DNA from: JALZOC01 sp031361295
Lineage (GTDB): Bacteria > Acidobacteriota > Vicinamibacteria > Vicinamibacterales > 2-12-FULL-66-21
DNA length: 64,000 bases
Reading direction: 5' to 3'
Assembly: GCA_031361295.1 (NCBI GenBank)
Contig: JANMCN010000133.1
Location: 42,973-106,972, forward strand
A program made the translations under genes and the position numbers. Under the pieces are notes generated by a model. It was not told the DNA's origin. It ran no database searches and worked only from the letters and a program-made list of their open reading frames with translations. Positions 42,157 to 52,104 of the stretch are shown here, piece by piece; position 1 is the stretch's first letter, and every line of letters starts with the position of its first letter.

Positions 42157-42786
42157 ATGTCCCACGTGCCGGCCGGCGTCGTCATCATCCTGGCGACGTT
42201 GGCGTCCGGCTGCTCCAGCCCTGAACGGACGCGTGCCGCGGCCGGCATCCAGCCCACGTACGACACGGCCACAGGCAAGCTGAAAGCGCTCACGCTCGAC
42301 TCCAACCACAACGGCCGGATCGACACTTGGACCGACATGGACGGTGCGCACCCGCTCCAGACGCGGATGGACCGCAACGAAGACGGCAGGGTCGATCGGT
42401 GGGAGTACTACGACGGGCAGGGGAGCCTCACGAAGGTCGGATTTTCGCGGAAAGACGACGGGAAGCCCGACGCGTGGGCGTTTTCAGGGGCCGCCGGGAC
42501 CATCGACCGGATTGAGATCTCGTCCGTCGGCGACGACAAGAAGATCGACCGGTGGGAACATTACGATGCCGCCGGCCTCATCGCTGTCGAAGAAGACACG
42601 AACGGGGACGGCGCTGTCGACAAGTGGGAGACGTACCATGCGGGGGCGTTGACCACCGCGTCGTTCGACGAGAATGACGACGGGATCGCCGAGCGACGGC
42701 TCACCTACCAGGCGTCCACACTCGTGATGATCGAGACGGGCCCCGACGGCCGCGGCGGCTTCGCAACCCGCGTCCAGGTGCGATAG
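42157..42786 (+). CDS. Lipoprotein with six Asp-rich calcium-loop-like repeats
   Basis: A 209-residue exported protein with a lipobox ending LATLASGCSS. The mature part is six consecutive repeats of about 30 residues, each with an EF-hand/thrombospondin-type loop: DSNHNGRIDTW, DRNEDGRVDRW, SRKDDGKPDAW, SVGDDKKIDRW, DTNGDGAVDKW and DENDDGIAERR. Most have Asp/Asn at positions 1, 3, 5 and an acidic or polar residue near 9-10, compatible with calcium binding. The repeat Trp is regular, suggesting a solenoid. No known family name. A TAGGAT hexamer lies eight bases before the ATG. Confidence 0.78.
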   Translation: MSHVPAGVVIILATLASGCSSPERTRAAAGIQPTYDTATGKLKALTLDSNHNGRIDTWTDMDGAHPLQTRMDRNEDGRVDRWEYYDGQGSLTKVGFSRKDDGKPDAWAFSGAAGTIDRIEISSVGDDKKIDRWEHYDAAGLIAVEEDTNGDGAVDKWETYHAGALTTASFDENDDGIAERRLTYQASTLVMIETGPDGRGGFATRVQVR

Positions 42787-42797
42787 GATCCACAATC

Positions 42798-43757
42798 ATG
42801 AACCTCGATGCGCGGACCTTCGTCGCGGGTCACGGAGGGCTCGTCGGATCGGCCATCATGCGGGTGCTCCAGGCCCGGGGCGCGAGCAATCTCCTGACGG
42901 CAACCCGTCATCAGCTCGACCTCCGGGACCAGGCTGCCGTGAACTACTGGTTCCGCGCGAACCGGCCCGACTACGTCTACCTCGTTGCGGGCACGGTGGG
43001 CGGGATCATGGCGAACTCCACCCGTCCGGCGGAGTTCATCTACGACAACATGCTCATCCATGCGACGGTCGTGCACGCCGCCCACGAGTACACCGTGAAG
43101 AAGCTGTTGTACCTTGGAAGCTCCTGCATCTATCCGCGCGATTCCCACCAGCCGATGGTCGAAGAGGAGCTGCTGACCGGAGCGCTCGAACCGACGAACG
43201 AAGCGTACGCCATCGCAAAGATCGCCGGCATTAAGTTGTGCGAGGCGTACCGCAAGCAGTACGGCGACGACTTCATCTCGGCGATGCCCACGAATCTCTA
43301 CGGGCCGAACGACAACTTCGACCTCACGAGCTCGCACGTGCTCCCCGCCCTGATCCGCAAGTTCCACGAGGCGAAGGTCGGCGGCCAGAAGCAGGTCGTC
43401 ATCTGGGGCAGCGGCACGCCGAGGCGCGAGCTGCTCCACGTCGACGACCTCGCCGACGCGTGCGTGTTCCTGATGGATCACTACGACGGCGCGCAGCACG
43501 TGAACGTGGGGACCGGAGAGGATCTCTCAATCCGCGAGCTTGCCGAGACAGTTCGCGACGCGGTGTACCCGGCGGCGCAGCTGACGTTCGACACGTCGAA
43601 ACCTGACGGCATGCCGCGCAAGCTCCTCGACGTGTCCAAGCTGCACGCGTTGGGATGGCGCCACCGGATCGGCCTGAAGGAGGGTGTGGCCTCCACGTAC
43701 CAGTGGTTCCTGGAGCATCAGGCGTCCCTGCGCATGTCGGCCGCGCCGGCCGTCTAG
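42798..43757 (+). CDS. fcl: GDP-L-fucose synthase
   Basis: A 319-residue extended SDR that makes GDP-L-fucose from the 4-keto-6-deoxymannose intermediate. NADP site AGHGGLVGSAIMR; catalytic Ser in YLGSSCIYPR; Tyr-x3-Lys in EAYAIAKI; family segments NLYGPNDNFD and HVLPALIRKFHEA. The partner gmd gene is not in the window. The next gene starts about 30 bases downstream and is unrelated. The ATG is preceded at eight bases by TAGGAT. Confidence 0.94.
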   Translation: MNLDARTFVAGHGGLVGSAIMRVLQARGASNLLTATRHQLDLRDQAAVNYWFRANRPDYVYLVAGTVGGIMANSTRPAEFIYDNMLIHATVVHAAHEYTVKKLLYLGSSCIYPRDSHQPMVEEELLTGALEPTNEAYAIAKIAGIKLCEAYRKQYGDDFISAMPTNLYGPNDNFDLTSSHVLPALIRKFHEAKVGGQKQVVIWGSGTPRRELLHVDDLADACVFLMDHYDGAQHVNVGTGEDLSIRELAETVRDAVYPAAQLTFDTSKPDGMPRKLLDVSKLHALGWRHRIGLKEGVASTYQWFLEHQASLRMSAAPAV

Positions 43758-43786
43758 CGTGGTGCCCGGCGGACGGACCTAGCCGC

Positions 43787-45052
<1,266 letters not shown>

Positions 45053-45104
45053 AGGCTTAAGTCGAAAGCGCTGATGTCTGAGAGCTGCGATCCGTCCGTC
45101 GCGA

Positions 45105-46073
45105 TTAGTTGAACCCTGCGACGCGCCGGCGCAGCGTCTTCACATGTTCCCAGATTTGCGTCGCATCATCTCCCGCCTGGTCGTCGCCGGTTTCATCCCC
45201 GTCCGCCGGCTCCTCGCCGTCTTCGTGTCCAGCGAGCACATCGGGTTCCGCGGCATCTGAGGATTTCGGCGCGAGGCGCAGGTACTCTTCCAAATCGCGC
45301 AGCGCGCCGGCAAAATCCTGGAGATGGTAGGCGAGGAGGCCACGATCGCGAAGCTCGGAAATGGCGGAAGGGTCGACGCCGAGCAGCAGCGTCGAGATGA
45401 ATCGAGCCTGCGGGAAGGAGCGCATCCGTACGTACAGCCGCTTCAGATTGACCAGCATCCGGACGACGATGTCGTGGCGCGTGGCGGGGAGCAGAAGTGT
45501 CCTGTCGAACGCCGCATCGTCGCCGACGTGCTGCCGCAGCAGTTGCCGGCAGTCGTAGGATGACAACCGGGCGCCGCCGTGGAACGGGTCGATGATGACG
45601 ACGTCCGAGCCCGATTCCGGCCTGTCGCCCTGCCCGGCCCTGAGGAGGAAGTGGCCGGGGAAGTTCACGCCGTCGACGCGGAGCCCGGCGCGACGGGCGA
45701 CCTCGAGGTAAATGACCGCAAGGCTGATCGGGATCCCGGTGCGGCGGTCGAGCACCTCGTTCAGGAAGCTGTTTCTCGGATCGTCGTACCGCTCGCGATT
45801 CCCTGCAAAGCCCTGCTCGTCGTACAGATATTCGTTGAACGCGCGGACGCTGTCTTCCTGCGGAAGGTCGGACGCCGCCCCGATGCGCGCGTGGGCCTCC
45901 TCGCCCATGCGGTCGAGCGTCGCCAGGTACGGCTGCGAATCGAGCGACGGGTACTCCACGCGTGCGATCGCCAGTGCCGCCCGCGCCAGGTCGTTGCCCG
46001 GTGCGTCCATGGCGAGCTGCAACTCCGCCGTGACCTCGGCGACGCGCGAGCTCAGATTCAGGGAGAAGGGCAC
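45105..46073 (-). CDS. SirB1-family protein (transglutaminase-like with TPR)
   Basis: A 322-residue SirB1-type protein. The family core is NSFLNEVLDRRTGIPISLAVIYLEVARRAGL and GVNFPGHFLLR, with Cys-His-Asp residues degenerate as is usual for SirB1. A TPR-like helical part follows (about 210-265), and then an acidic tail (AAEPDVLAGHEDGEEPADGDE, split by eye) before a final basic segment. Function is unknown beyond a possible protein-binding role. Confidence 0.85.
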   Translation of the reverse strand: MPFSLNLSSRVAEVTAELQLAMDAPGNDLARAALAIARVEYPSLDSQPYLATLDRMGEEAHARIGAASDLPQEDSVRAFNEYLYDEQGFAGNRERYDDPRNSFLNEVLDRRTGIPISLAVIYLEVARRAGLRVDGVNFPGHFLLRAGQGDRPESGSDVVIIDPFHGGARLSSYDCRQLLRQHVGDDAAFDRTLLLPATRHDIVVRMLVNLKRLYVRMRSFPQARFISTLLLGVDPSAISELRDRGLLAYHLQDFAGALRDLEEYLRLAPKSSDAAEPDVLAGHEDGEEPADGDETGDDQAGDDATQIWEHVKTLRRRVAGFN

Positions 46074-46080
46074 ACCTCGA

Positions 46081-46147
46081 TTGTACCCGGTTCGGGGTTT
46101 CGGGTTCGGGGTTCCGGGATTCGGAGCCCGAGGTTCGGTGTTCAGAT
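46081..46147. repeat. GGTTCGGGG-type degenerate intergenic repeat
   Basis: Imperfect tandem copies of CGGGGTTTCGGGTTCGGGG-like sequence between the SirB1 and HAD genes. On the other strand this reads GAACCCCGAAACCCCGAACC. No gene is supported. Confidence 0.55.
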
Positions 46148-46148
46148 G

Positions 46149-46802
46149 TTACAGGGACCGGATCAGGGCAGGGGTGAACTCCGCGAGGGAGTCGATGACC
46201 GTGTCTGCGACAACCAGCGCTTCACGAGGATAGGTGCTGGCAATTCCGACGCATCGGAGGCCAGCGCCCTTGGCTGACTCGATGCCCCAGAGCGAATCTT
46301 CGATGGCGAGACACTCGGCCGCCGGGGTGGCGTGCAATTCGGCGGCACGCAGGTAGGGATCGGGCGCCGGCTTGCTCCGCGGCGTGTCGCCGGAAGCGAC
46401 GATGAACCTGAAATGGCGGTCGAGCCTGGCCCGTCGGAGCACGACTTCGATCTCCGGCCTCAACGCTCCGGACGCGATCCCGAGTGCGTACTGTCCGGCG
46501 AGTGCTTCGATGCAGGCTGCCGCCCCGGGATAGAGGACATCCGCCGTCTCGAGCATGCCGTCGAAGACCCGGCCCTTTTCTGCGATCAGCGCCTGGAGTC
46601 TCGACGGGTCCAGGCCCCACCCGTGCGCCTCGCCGAGCGCCGAAAACACGCCGGCGTCGTCGTACCCGAGATAGGCCGAGTAGTACTCGTCGCGCGAGAG
46701 CGCCAGCCCGAGCCCGGCGAGCACTTCCTGGTATGCACGGAGGTGGAGAGGCTCGGAGTCGGCGAGCACCCCGTCGAAGTCGAACACGATGGCACGGATC
46801 AT
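46149..46802 (-). CDS. HAD-superfamily phosphatase (beta-phosphoglucomutase-like)
   Basis: A 217-residue HAD hydrolase. Motif I is VFDFDGVLADSEPLHLRAY with catalytic Asp8 and Asp10; motif II is the Ser in LGIASGALRPEIE; motif III the Lys in TPRSKPAPDPYLRA; motif IV is IEDSLWGIESAKGAG. The cap domain and PLHLRAYQEVL region match the phosphoglucomutase/phosphatase subfamily. Substrate unknown. Confidence 0.9.
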   Translation of the reverse strand: MIRAIVFDFDGVLADSEPLHLRAYQEVLAGLGLALSRDEYYSAYLGYDDAGVFSALGEAHGWGLDPSRLQALIAEKGRVFDGMLETADVLYPGAAACIEALAGQYALGIASGALRPEIEVVLRRARLDRHFRFIVASGDTPRSKPAPDPYLRAAELHATPAAECLAIEDSLWGIESAKGAGLRCVGIASTYPREALVVADTVIDSLAEFTPALIRSL

Positions 46803-46867
46803 TTGTCTCAGCTCTCACATCCGCTGGCAGCGCTCAGACCCACCCTTGTCCGATCCGGGACTGCGCT

Positions 46868-46928
46868 CCGAAGGTCAGACTTCAGCGTCGAACTCGAGCC
46901 TTCGAACCTCAGCCTTCGAACTTCAGCC
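46868..46928. repeat. CTTCAG/TTCGAAC-type degenerate intergenic repeat
   Basis: Imperfect copies of CTTCAGC and CTTCGAAC are strung together between the HAD and DUF1684 genes. No gene is supported. Confidence 0.5.
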
Positions 46929-47645
46929 TTACTTGTGTCCCGCCGGGCCCATCCTCTCGCCTGCGCGGATTGGGATCGCAAGCCGGTTCTCGCGTGGAGG
47001 ATAGGGGCAATCGTAGACCGGGTTGTAGTAGCAGTAGGGGTGGAACGCGCGATTGAAGTCCAGATCGTAGATTTCCGTTGCCGTGCGTTCGAGCTCCAGG
47101 TAGCGCCCGCCAGTATACGTTTCGGTCCCGTTCGTCAGGTCGCCGAAGGGCACGAAGAGGCGCCGCATGTCCTCGCCGACTTCGACGAACGCTGTCAGGC
47201 TGACAGGTTGTCCCTTCAGGGTGAAGTTGAGCATGCCGACGCGGCGATGGGGCCGCGGCTGGCCGTTCGAGGACGGGATATTGAGCACGGTGTCGCTCGC
47301 GGCGACGGTGAGCGCCGCCGGCACTCGGTAATCGGGCGATACGGGAAAGTAGCTCAGCGGAGGAAACGACGCGCGCTGCGCTCGGGGGATGGGAGAGTCG
47401 TCCGACTCTCGCATGAATTGATCCTTCGAGGCATGCCACGCGCTGATCTCGTCGGAGTACGGCACGTCACCCGGGCTGCAGGCGCCGCCCGCCACTGCGA
47501 GGAGCACCGCACACAGCAGAAAGCTTCCCCTCAATCTGAGCCGTCCCTCGTGCCGCCGCCGTAGGGAGCACGCACGGGCGAAGGCGTCGCGGCTCTCGGC
47601 CGTCCTGGCACCCGGCAGCCCCTCGACGCACAGGAACGATGTCAT
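46929..47645 (-). CDS. DUF1684 lipoprotein
   Basis: A 238-residue DUF1684-family protein. Start at ATG 47645; the TTG at 47660 abuts the upstream stop. A lipobox-like LLCAVLLAVAGGAC comes after about 55 residues of basic sequence, so the true translation start could be later. The family motifs are FPPLSYFPVSPDYRVP, GGRYLELER, and DFNRAFHPYCYYNPVYDCPYPPREN (here split), with AGERM at the end. DUF1684 function is unknown. It lies three bases or so after the acyl-CoA dehydrogenase stop. Confidence 0.82.
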   Translation of the reverse strand: MTSFLCVEGLPGARTAESRDAFARACSLRRRHEGRLRLRGSFLLCAVLLAVAGGACSPGDVPYSDEISAWHASKDQFMRESDDSPIPRAQRASFPPLSYFPVSPDYRVPAALTVAASDTVLNIPSSNGQPRPHRRVGMLNFTLKGQPVSLTAFVEVGEDMRRLFVPFGDLTNGTETYTGGRYLELERTATEIYDLDFNRAFHPYCYYNPVYDCPYPPRENRLAIPIRAGERMGPAGHK

Positions 47646-47660
47646 GAGGGCGGAACTCAA

Positions 47661-49424
47661 TCAGAAAATGTATGCGCGTCGATCCAGCACGGCATCGGCG
47701 ATGGCGCGGCGGGCGCTGACGGTATCCACGGCCGGTGTCTTGAGGAGCCGGCGCAGCGCGGCAAGGAGTGTCCGCAGGGTATCGCCCTGGGCCATTGCCG
47801 CGAGCGCGGTACGCGCCGCGGTCTCCACCCGGCCCGCTGCGTCGTATACGAACACCTGGGCCGCATGGTCGTGCAGCGTCTGGCCGCCGGCGGCCAGGCT
47901 TCGCAGTAGCACGCTTTCGGCCGCGAACACGTCGATGATGATGTCGGCCGAGAGAGTCAGCACTTCCTGCTGGTCGGTCAGGCTCTCGCCGTAAGTCTGG
48001 AGCGCCGTGCCGATCACCACCAGCGCGACCTTCTTCATCGACGCGACCGTCCGGCGTTCTGCCGCGAGAGCGGTATCGGGCCGACTGTCCGGCAGCGCAG
48101 GAGTGAGAAGCTCGTCCTGAACCTTCCGGGCAGCGGCGATGAGCGGCAGCGTGCCCTTCAATGCGCGGCGCACGAGCATCCCGGGGATGAGGAGACGGTT
48201 GATCTCGTTGGTACCCTCGAAGATCCGGTTCACGCGGGCATCGCGGTAGTGCCGCTCGGCGGGATAATCGCGAACGAACCCGTTGCCGCCGTGGATCTGC
48301 ACGTTCTCGTCGACGATGAAGTCGAGCATCTCGCTGCCAGCGACTTTCAGGATCGAGGCTTCGATCGCGAACTCCTCGAGCGCCGCCAGCATGGCAGGCC
48401 CCCCGTCGGCGGCGTCAACCGGGCCCGCGTTCTGCAGCGCCCCGTCGATCAGGCCGGCGGTCCGGTACAACATGCTCTCGACAGCGAACTCTCGAATCGT
48501 CATCTCCGCGAGCTTGTGCCTGATCGCTCCGAAGCTGCCGATCGCGCGGCCGAACTGCTTGCGCTGCGAAGCATACGTGGCAGCCTCGGCGACGACGGCA
48601 CGCGCGCCCCCGCTGCACATCGCCGCGAGCTTGAACCGGCCGTAGTTCAGCACGTTGAAGGCGACCTTGTGCCCGCTGCCGATTACCCCCAGCACGTTGT
48701 CAGCCGGCACCTTCGCATCCTGCAGGATGAGCGGCGTCGTCGATGATCCGTGCAGCCCCATCTTGTGTTCTTCCTGCCCGCTGCTGACGCCGGAGAAGCC
48801 GCGCTCGATGATGAACGCGGTGAACTGCTCGCCGTCCACCTTGGCAAAGACGATGAAAATGTCGGCGAAGCCCCCGTTCGTGATCCACATCTTCTCGCCA
48901 GTGAGCGTGAAGCTTCCGTCCGGCATCCGCGTGGCGCGGGCTCTTGCCCCGAGCGCATCCGACCCCGACCCCGACTCACTGAGGGCATAGGCGCCCGTGG
49001 CTTCGCCGCTGACCAGTCGCGCCAGATACCGGGCCTTCTGTCCAGACGTCCCGAAGCACATGAGTGGTGTGATGACGAGGCCGGTCTGTGCGCCGAACGT
49101 CGTGGCAAACGACGCCGAGCGCCCCATCGCCTCTCCGACGATGACGGAACAGACCTTGTCGAGCCCGACGCCTCCGAAGGCCTCTGGGACGTCGGTGCCC
49201 AGCAGGCCGAGCTCGCCTGCACGCCGGACGAGCTGCCGCGCGAGCGTCCAGTCCTTCTGCTCGAGCCGCCCGATGACGGGAAGAACTTCGTTGGTGACGA
49301 ACTCGTCCGCCGTCTGGCCGATCAGGCGGTGCTCGTCGCTCAGCATTTCGCGGGTCAGCACGCCTCCGTCCGGGAGGTCGTCGAGCAGCCACGAGCCGCC
49401 GTGCACGGTCGTCGCGATAGTCAT
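47661..49424 (-). CDS. Acyl-CoA dehydrogenase
   Basis: A 587-residue flavoprotein that oxidises acyl-CoA, first step of beta-oxidation. It is the long type (like FadE of Bacillus, about 590). Segments: YALSESGSGSDALGARA (FAD/substrate), MWITNGGFADIFIVFAK, QHGGNGF-like IHGGNGFVRDYPAERHYRDARVNRIFEGTNEINR with the catalytic Glu. A C-terminal extra helical domain (about 400-587) is typical of the long form. It is the last gene of the FadN-type operon. Confidence 0.93.
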   Translation of the reverse strand: MTIATTVHGGSWLLDDLPDGGVLTREMLSDEHRLIGQTADEFVTNEVLPVIGRLEQKDWTLARQLVRRAGELGLLGTDVPEAFGGVGLDKVCSVIVGEAMGRSASFATTFGAQTGLVITPLMCFGTSGQKARYLARLVSGEATGAYALSESGSGSDALGARARATRMPDGSFTLTGEKMWITNGGFADIFIVFAKVDGEQFTAFIIERGFSGVSSGQEEHKMGLHGSSTTPLILQDAKVPADNVLGVIGSGHKVAFNVLNYGRFKLAAMCSGGARAVVAEAATYASQRKQFGRAIGSFGAIRHKLAEMTIREFAVESMLYRTAGLIDGALQNAGPVDAADGGPAMLAALEEFAIEASILKVAGSEMLDFIVDENVQIHGGNGFVRDYPAERHYRDARVNRIFEGTNEINRLLIPGMLVRRALKGTLPLIAAARKVQDELLTPALPDSRPDTALAAERRTVASMKKVALVVIGTALQTYGESLTDQQEVLTLSADIIIDVFAAESVLLRSLAAGGQTLHDHAAQVFVYDAAGRVETAARTALAAMAQGDTLRTLLAALRRLLKTPAVDTVSARRAIADAVLDRRAYIF

Positions 49425-49434
49425 ACGCGCTCCC

Positions 49435-50571
49435 TCATATCCGCTCGAAAATCCCGGCCGCGCCCATGCCCCCGCCGACGCACATGGACACGAGACCGTA
49501 CCGCGACTGGCGCCTGCGCATTTCGAACAGCAGGGTGGTCGTCAGCCGGGCGCCCGTGCACCCCAGCGGATGGCCGAGGGCGATGGCGCCGCCATTCACG
49601 TTGAGACGCGCCGGATCGATCGGCAGGTCGCGGAGGCAGGCGATCACCTGCGCCGCGAAGGCTTCGTTGAGCTCCACGAGATCCATGTCGTCGAGCGTCA
49701 GGCCGGCGAGCTTCAGCACCTTCCGAATCGCGGGAACCGGCCCGATGCCGAATCGCTCGGGCTCGACGCCGGCGGTGGCGAACGCGACGTAGCGGCCGAG
49801 GGGCGCGAGCTTCAGCTCCCTCGCCCGGTCCGCATCCATGACGATGACCGCGGCCGCGCCGTCGCTCATTTGCGACGAGTTGCCTGCCGTCACCGTTCCC
49901 TTGACGTGAAACGCCGGCCGCAGCCTGCCGAGCGCTTCCATCGAGCTGTCGCGACGCGGCCCCTCGTCGATGCGGAACTCGCCGGGGATCGCGAGGGGCA
50001 CAATCTCTTCGTTGAACCGGCCGCTGTCGATCGCGGCGAGCGCGCGCTGGTGGCTGCGCAGGGCGAATGCGTCCTGCTCTTCGCGCGACGCCGATGCCTC
50101 GCGCGCGTGGGTCTCGGCCACGAGCCCGGTCGTCAGGTACACGTCCGGATAGCTGTCCACCAGCGAGGGGTTCGGTGAAACCTTGTGGCCGCCCATCGGG
50201 ACGAGGCTCATGGATTCGGTTCCGCCCGCGACGACCACGCGCGCACCGCCGACCATGATGCGTTCCGCCGCCGAAGCGATCGCCTGCAGCCCCGACGAGC
50301 AGAACCGATTCACCGTCACCGCGGATGCGGTCACCGGAACGCCAGCCCGGAGGCTGGCGATCCGCGCCACGTTCAGCCCCTGCTCGGCTTCCGGCATGGC
50401 GCACCCCAGGATCACGTCGTCGATCTCGGCCGGGTCAATCCCTGGCGCGCGCCGGAGCGCCTCCGCAATCACCGTGGCAGCCATCTCGTCGGGCCGCGTG
50501 GCGCGCAGCGCGCCGTTCGGCGCCTTCCCGACCGCCGTCCTCACCGCACTGACGATGACCGCGTCCTTCAT
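49435..50571 (-). CDS. Acetyl-CoA acyltransferase (thiolase)
   Basis: A 378-residue thiolase that ends beta-oxidation by cleaving 3-ketoacyl-CoA. The nucleophilic Cys is in TVNRFCSSGLQAIASAA, the catalytic His in NVNGGAIALGHPLGCTGAR and the second Cys in SMCVGGGMGAAG. The downstream acyl-CoA dehydrogenase gene starts 10 bases later and the upstream hydrolase overlaps it by four bases. Gene order matches the Bacillus-type fadN-fadA-fadE set. Confidence 0.93.
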   Translation of the reverse strand: MKDAVIVSAVRTAVGKAPNGALRATRPDEMAATVIAEALRRAPGIDPAEIDDVILGCAMPEAEQGLNVARIASLRAGVPVTASAVTVNRFCSSGLQAIASAAERIMVGGARVVVAGGTESMSLVPMGGHKVSPNPSLVDSYPDVYLTTGLVAETHAREASASREEQDAFALRSHQRALAAIDSGRFNEEIVPLAIPGEFRIDEGPRRDSSMEALGRLRPAFHVKGTVTAGNSSQMSDGAAAVIVMDADRARELKLAPLGRYVAFATAGVEPERFGIGPVPAIRKVLKLAGLTLDDMDLVELNEAFAAQVIACLRDLPIDPARLNVNGGAIALGHPLGCTGARLTTTLLFEMRRRQSRYGLVSMCVGGGMGAAGIFERI

Positions 50572-51242
50572 GGTGTGCCTGCCTCGAGCTGGCCGAAGTC
50601 CTGGAGCAGGTCTTCGAGGGCCTCGCCGACCTCTCGGGCCTGTCCGTCGAACAGGTGGTTCGCCATGTCGATCACGACCAGTTCCTTCGGCTCCTGGAGT
50701 TTCGCGTAGAAGTTCCACATGCCCTGGACGGGACATACCTCGTCGGCTTCCCCCTGCACGAAGAACTTCGGCTTGGTGCTCGCCAGGGTCGCTTCGAACG
50801 TGTAAACCTGGCCGGAGACCGACGTCTCGACCGGGGGCGCAATGCCGATGAGAGCGGACACTCTCGGGTCCCCGGCGCCGACCTCCAGCGCCACCCAGGC
50901 GCCGAACGAGAAGCCGGCAGCCCAGAGTGGCGCGCCGGGATGCCGTGCGGCCATGTAGTCGAGGGCAGCCCGGAAATCCGCATTCTCCCCCTCGCCCTGG
51001 TCGAATTGGCCCGCACTGCGGCCGACCCCGCGAAAGTTGAAGCGCAGCACCGCGCATCCGATGCGGGCGAGGCCCTTGGCTCCCTGATACACGGCTTTCG
51101 TGTGCATCGTGCCGCCAAATTGCGGATGTGGGTGGGCGAAGACGACAGCCGCGCGAATGCGGATGCGGGCGGCCGTGGACGGCTCGTCCAGCAGCGCTTC
51201 CAGCGGCCCGGCGGGGCCGGTAAGGTCCGTGACGGAGGGCAT
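50568..51242 (-). CDS. Alpha/beta hydrolase, dienelactone-hydrolase/PHB-depolymerase-like
   Basis: A 224-residue hydrolase with VVFAHPHPQFGGTMHTKA, the family HPHP opening, nucleophile Ser in AAGFSFGAWVALE, acid in FVQGEADEVCP and His in MANHLFDG. No signal peptide, so it is cytosolic. It overlaps the thiolase start by four bases within a beta-oxidation operon, where it could be an acyl-CoA thioesterase or an esterase releasing fatty-acid substrates. Activity is not proven. Confidence 0.82.
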   Translation of the reverse strand: MPSVTDLTGPAGPLEALLDEPSTAARIRIRAAVVFAHPHPQFGGTMHTKAVYQGAKGLARIGCAVLRFNFRGVGRSAGQFDQGEGENADFRAALDYMAARHPGAPLWAAGFSFGAWVALEVGAGDPRVSALIGIAPPVETSVSGQVYTFEATLASTKPKFFVQGEADEVCPVQGMWNFYAKLQEPKELVVIDMANHLFDGQAREVGEALEDLLQDFGQLEAGTP

Positions 51243-51245
51243 GGA

Positions 51246-52046
51246 TCAGTCCGGGCGTGAATCGCGTTCGAGAAACCTGGTTACGATCTCGGCAAACTGT
51301 TTTGGCCGGGTGAGCATTCCGATGTGACCTGACCTCTCCATCTTCTCGTACTGTGCTCCCGGAATGAGCGACAGATACGTCCGCGTCACAGCGGGAGGCA
51401 CGATCTGATCGAGTGCGTCGTCTCCCGTGATGACGAGCGTCGGCGCCCTCACGCGGGCGCAGTCCGGGGCGAAGTCGATGTGTTGCTGGAGCGTCACTCT
51501 CGCGGCCATGCGCGACGGCACCATGGGTGCGGCCACCACGCGGGCGCCGTGCAGGGCCACGAATGCCAGCCGTTCGGGCCAGGTGTCGTAAGCGGCCCGG
51601 ATCTCCGGCCAGACCCGCATCGGGGCCGTGGCGACGAATTCCGGGGCGGACCTCCAGGGGCTGGCGACGTAGGCCCGCTGACGGGCGTTCGGCACCCAGT
51701 CGGGGGAAGGTGACGACGCGAGGACAAGCGAGGTGATCTGCGCAGGACGCCGGGCCGCATACCGGAGGGCGATGAAGCCGCCGTAAGAGATGCCGCAGAG
51801 CGCCGCACGCTCGATACCCGCCTCCCGGAACACGCCGTCGAGCTGCCGGATGTAATTGTCGAACCCGAGTGCGGGGTCGAACTTCGCACCTGATCCGATG
51901 TCGCCGCACAGCGTGTACGAGACCGTGCGGCAGCGCTTCTGCAGTTCTCGCAGCGTGGGCCGCAGCCATTCCCACCGCCCCTGGAGGCCGGGTATGACGA
52001 TGAGCGGAGGTCCGGTGCCGTGATCGAACACGATTCGCAGTTCCAA
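51246..52046 (-). CDS. Alpha/beta hydrolase
   Basis: A 266-residue alpha/beta hydrolase. Segments: PPLIVIPGLQGRWEW (opening loop), the nucleophile Ser in CGISYGGFIALRYAAR, the acid in VITGDDALDQIVPP, and His in MERSGHIGMLTRP. Three bases before the next gene. Position in the beta-oxidation operon suggests a lipid-related ester or thioester. No signal peptide. Confidence 0.82.
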   Translation of the reverse strand: MELRIVFDHGTGPPLIVIPGLQGRWEWLRPTLRELQKRCRTVSYTLCGDIGSGAKFDPALGFDNYIRQLDGVFREAGIERAALCGISYGGFIALRYAARRPAQITSLVLASSPSPDWVPNARQRAYVASPWRSAPEFVATAPMRVWPEIRAAYDTWPERLAFVALHGARVVAAPMVPSRMAARVTLQQHIDFAPDCARVRAPTLVITGDDALDQIVPPAVTRTYLSLIPGAQYEKMERSGHIGMLTRPKQFAEIVTRFLERDSRPD

Positions 52047-52100
52047 CCTCCGGCGCCCCCGAACCCGAACCCGGAGTCCGAATCCCGGGTTCCTGGCAGT
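52047..52100. repeat. CCCGAACCCGAACCC-type degenerate intergenic repeat
   Basis: Imperfect copies of CCGAACCCGAACCCGG and CCGAATCCCGG between the alpha/beta hydrolase and FadN-type genes. Confidence 0.5.
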
Positions 52101-52104
52101 CGCC

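Noticed and set aside
49435..51975. Very long minus-strand frame (846 codons) over thiolase and hydrolases
   Set aside because: Its upstream two thirds are a shadow of the two hydrolase genes in another frame; only the last 378 codons are the thiolase.
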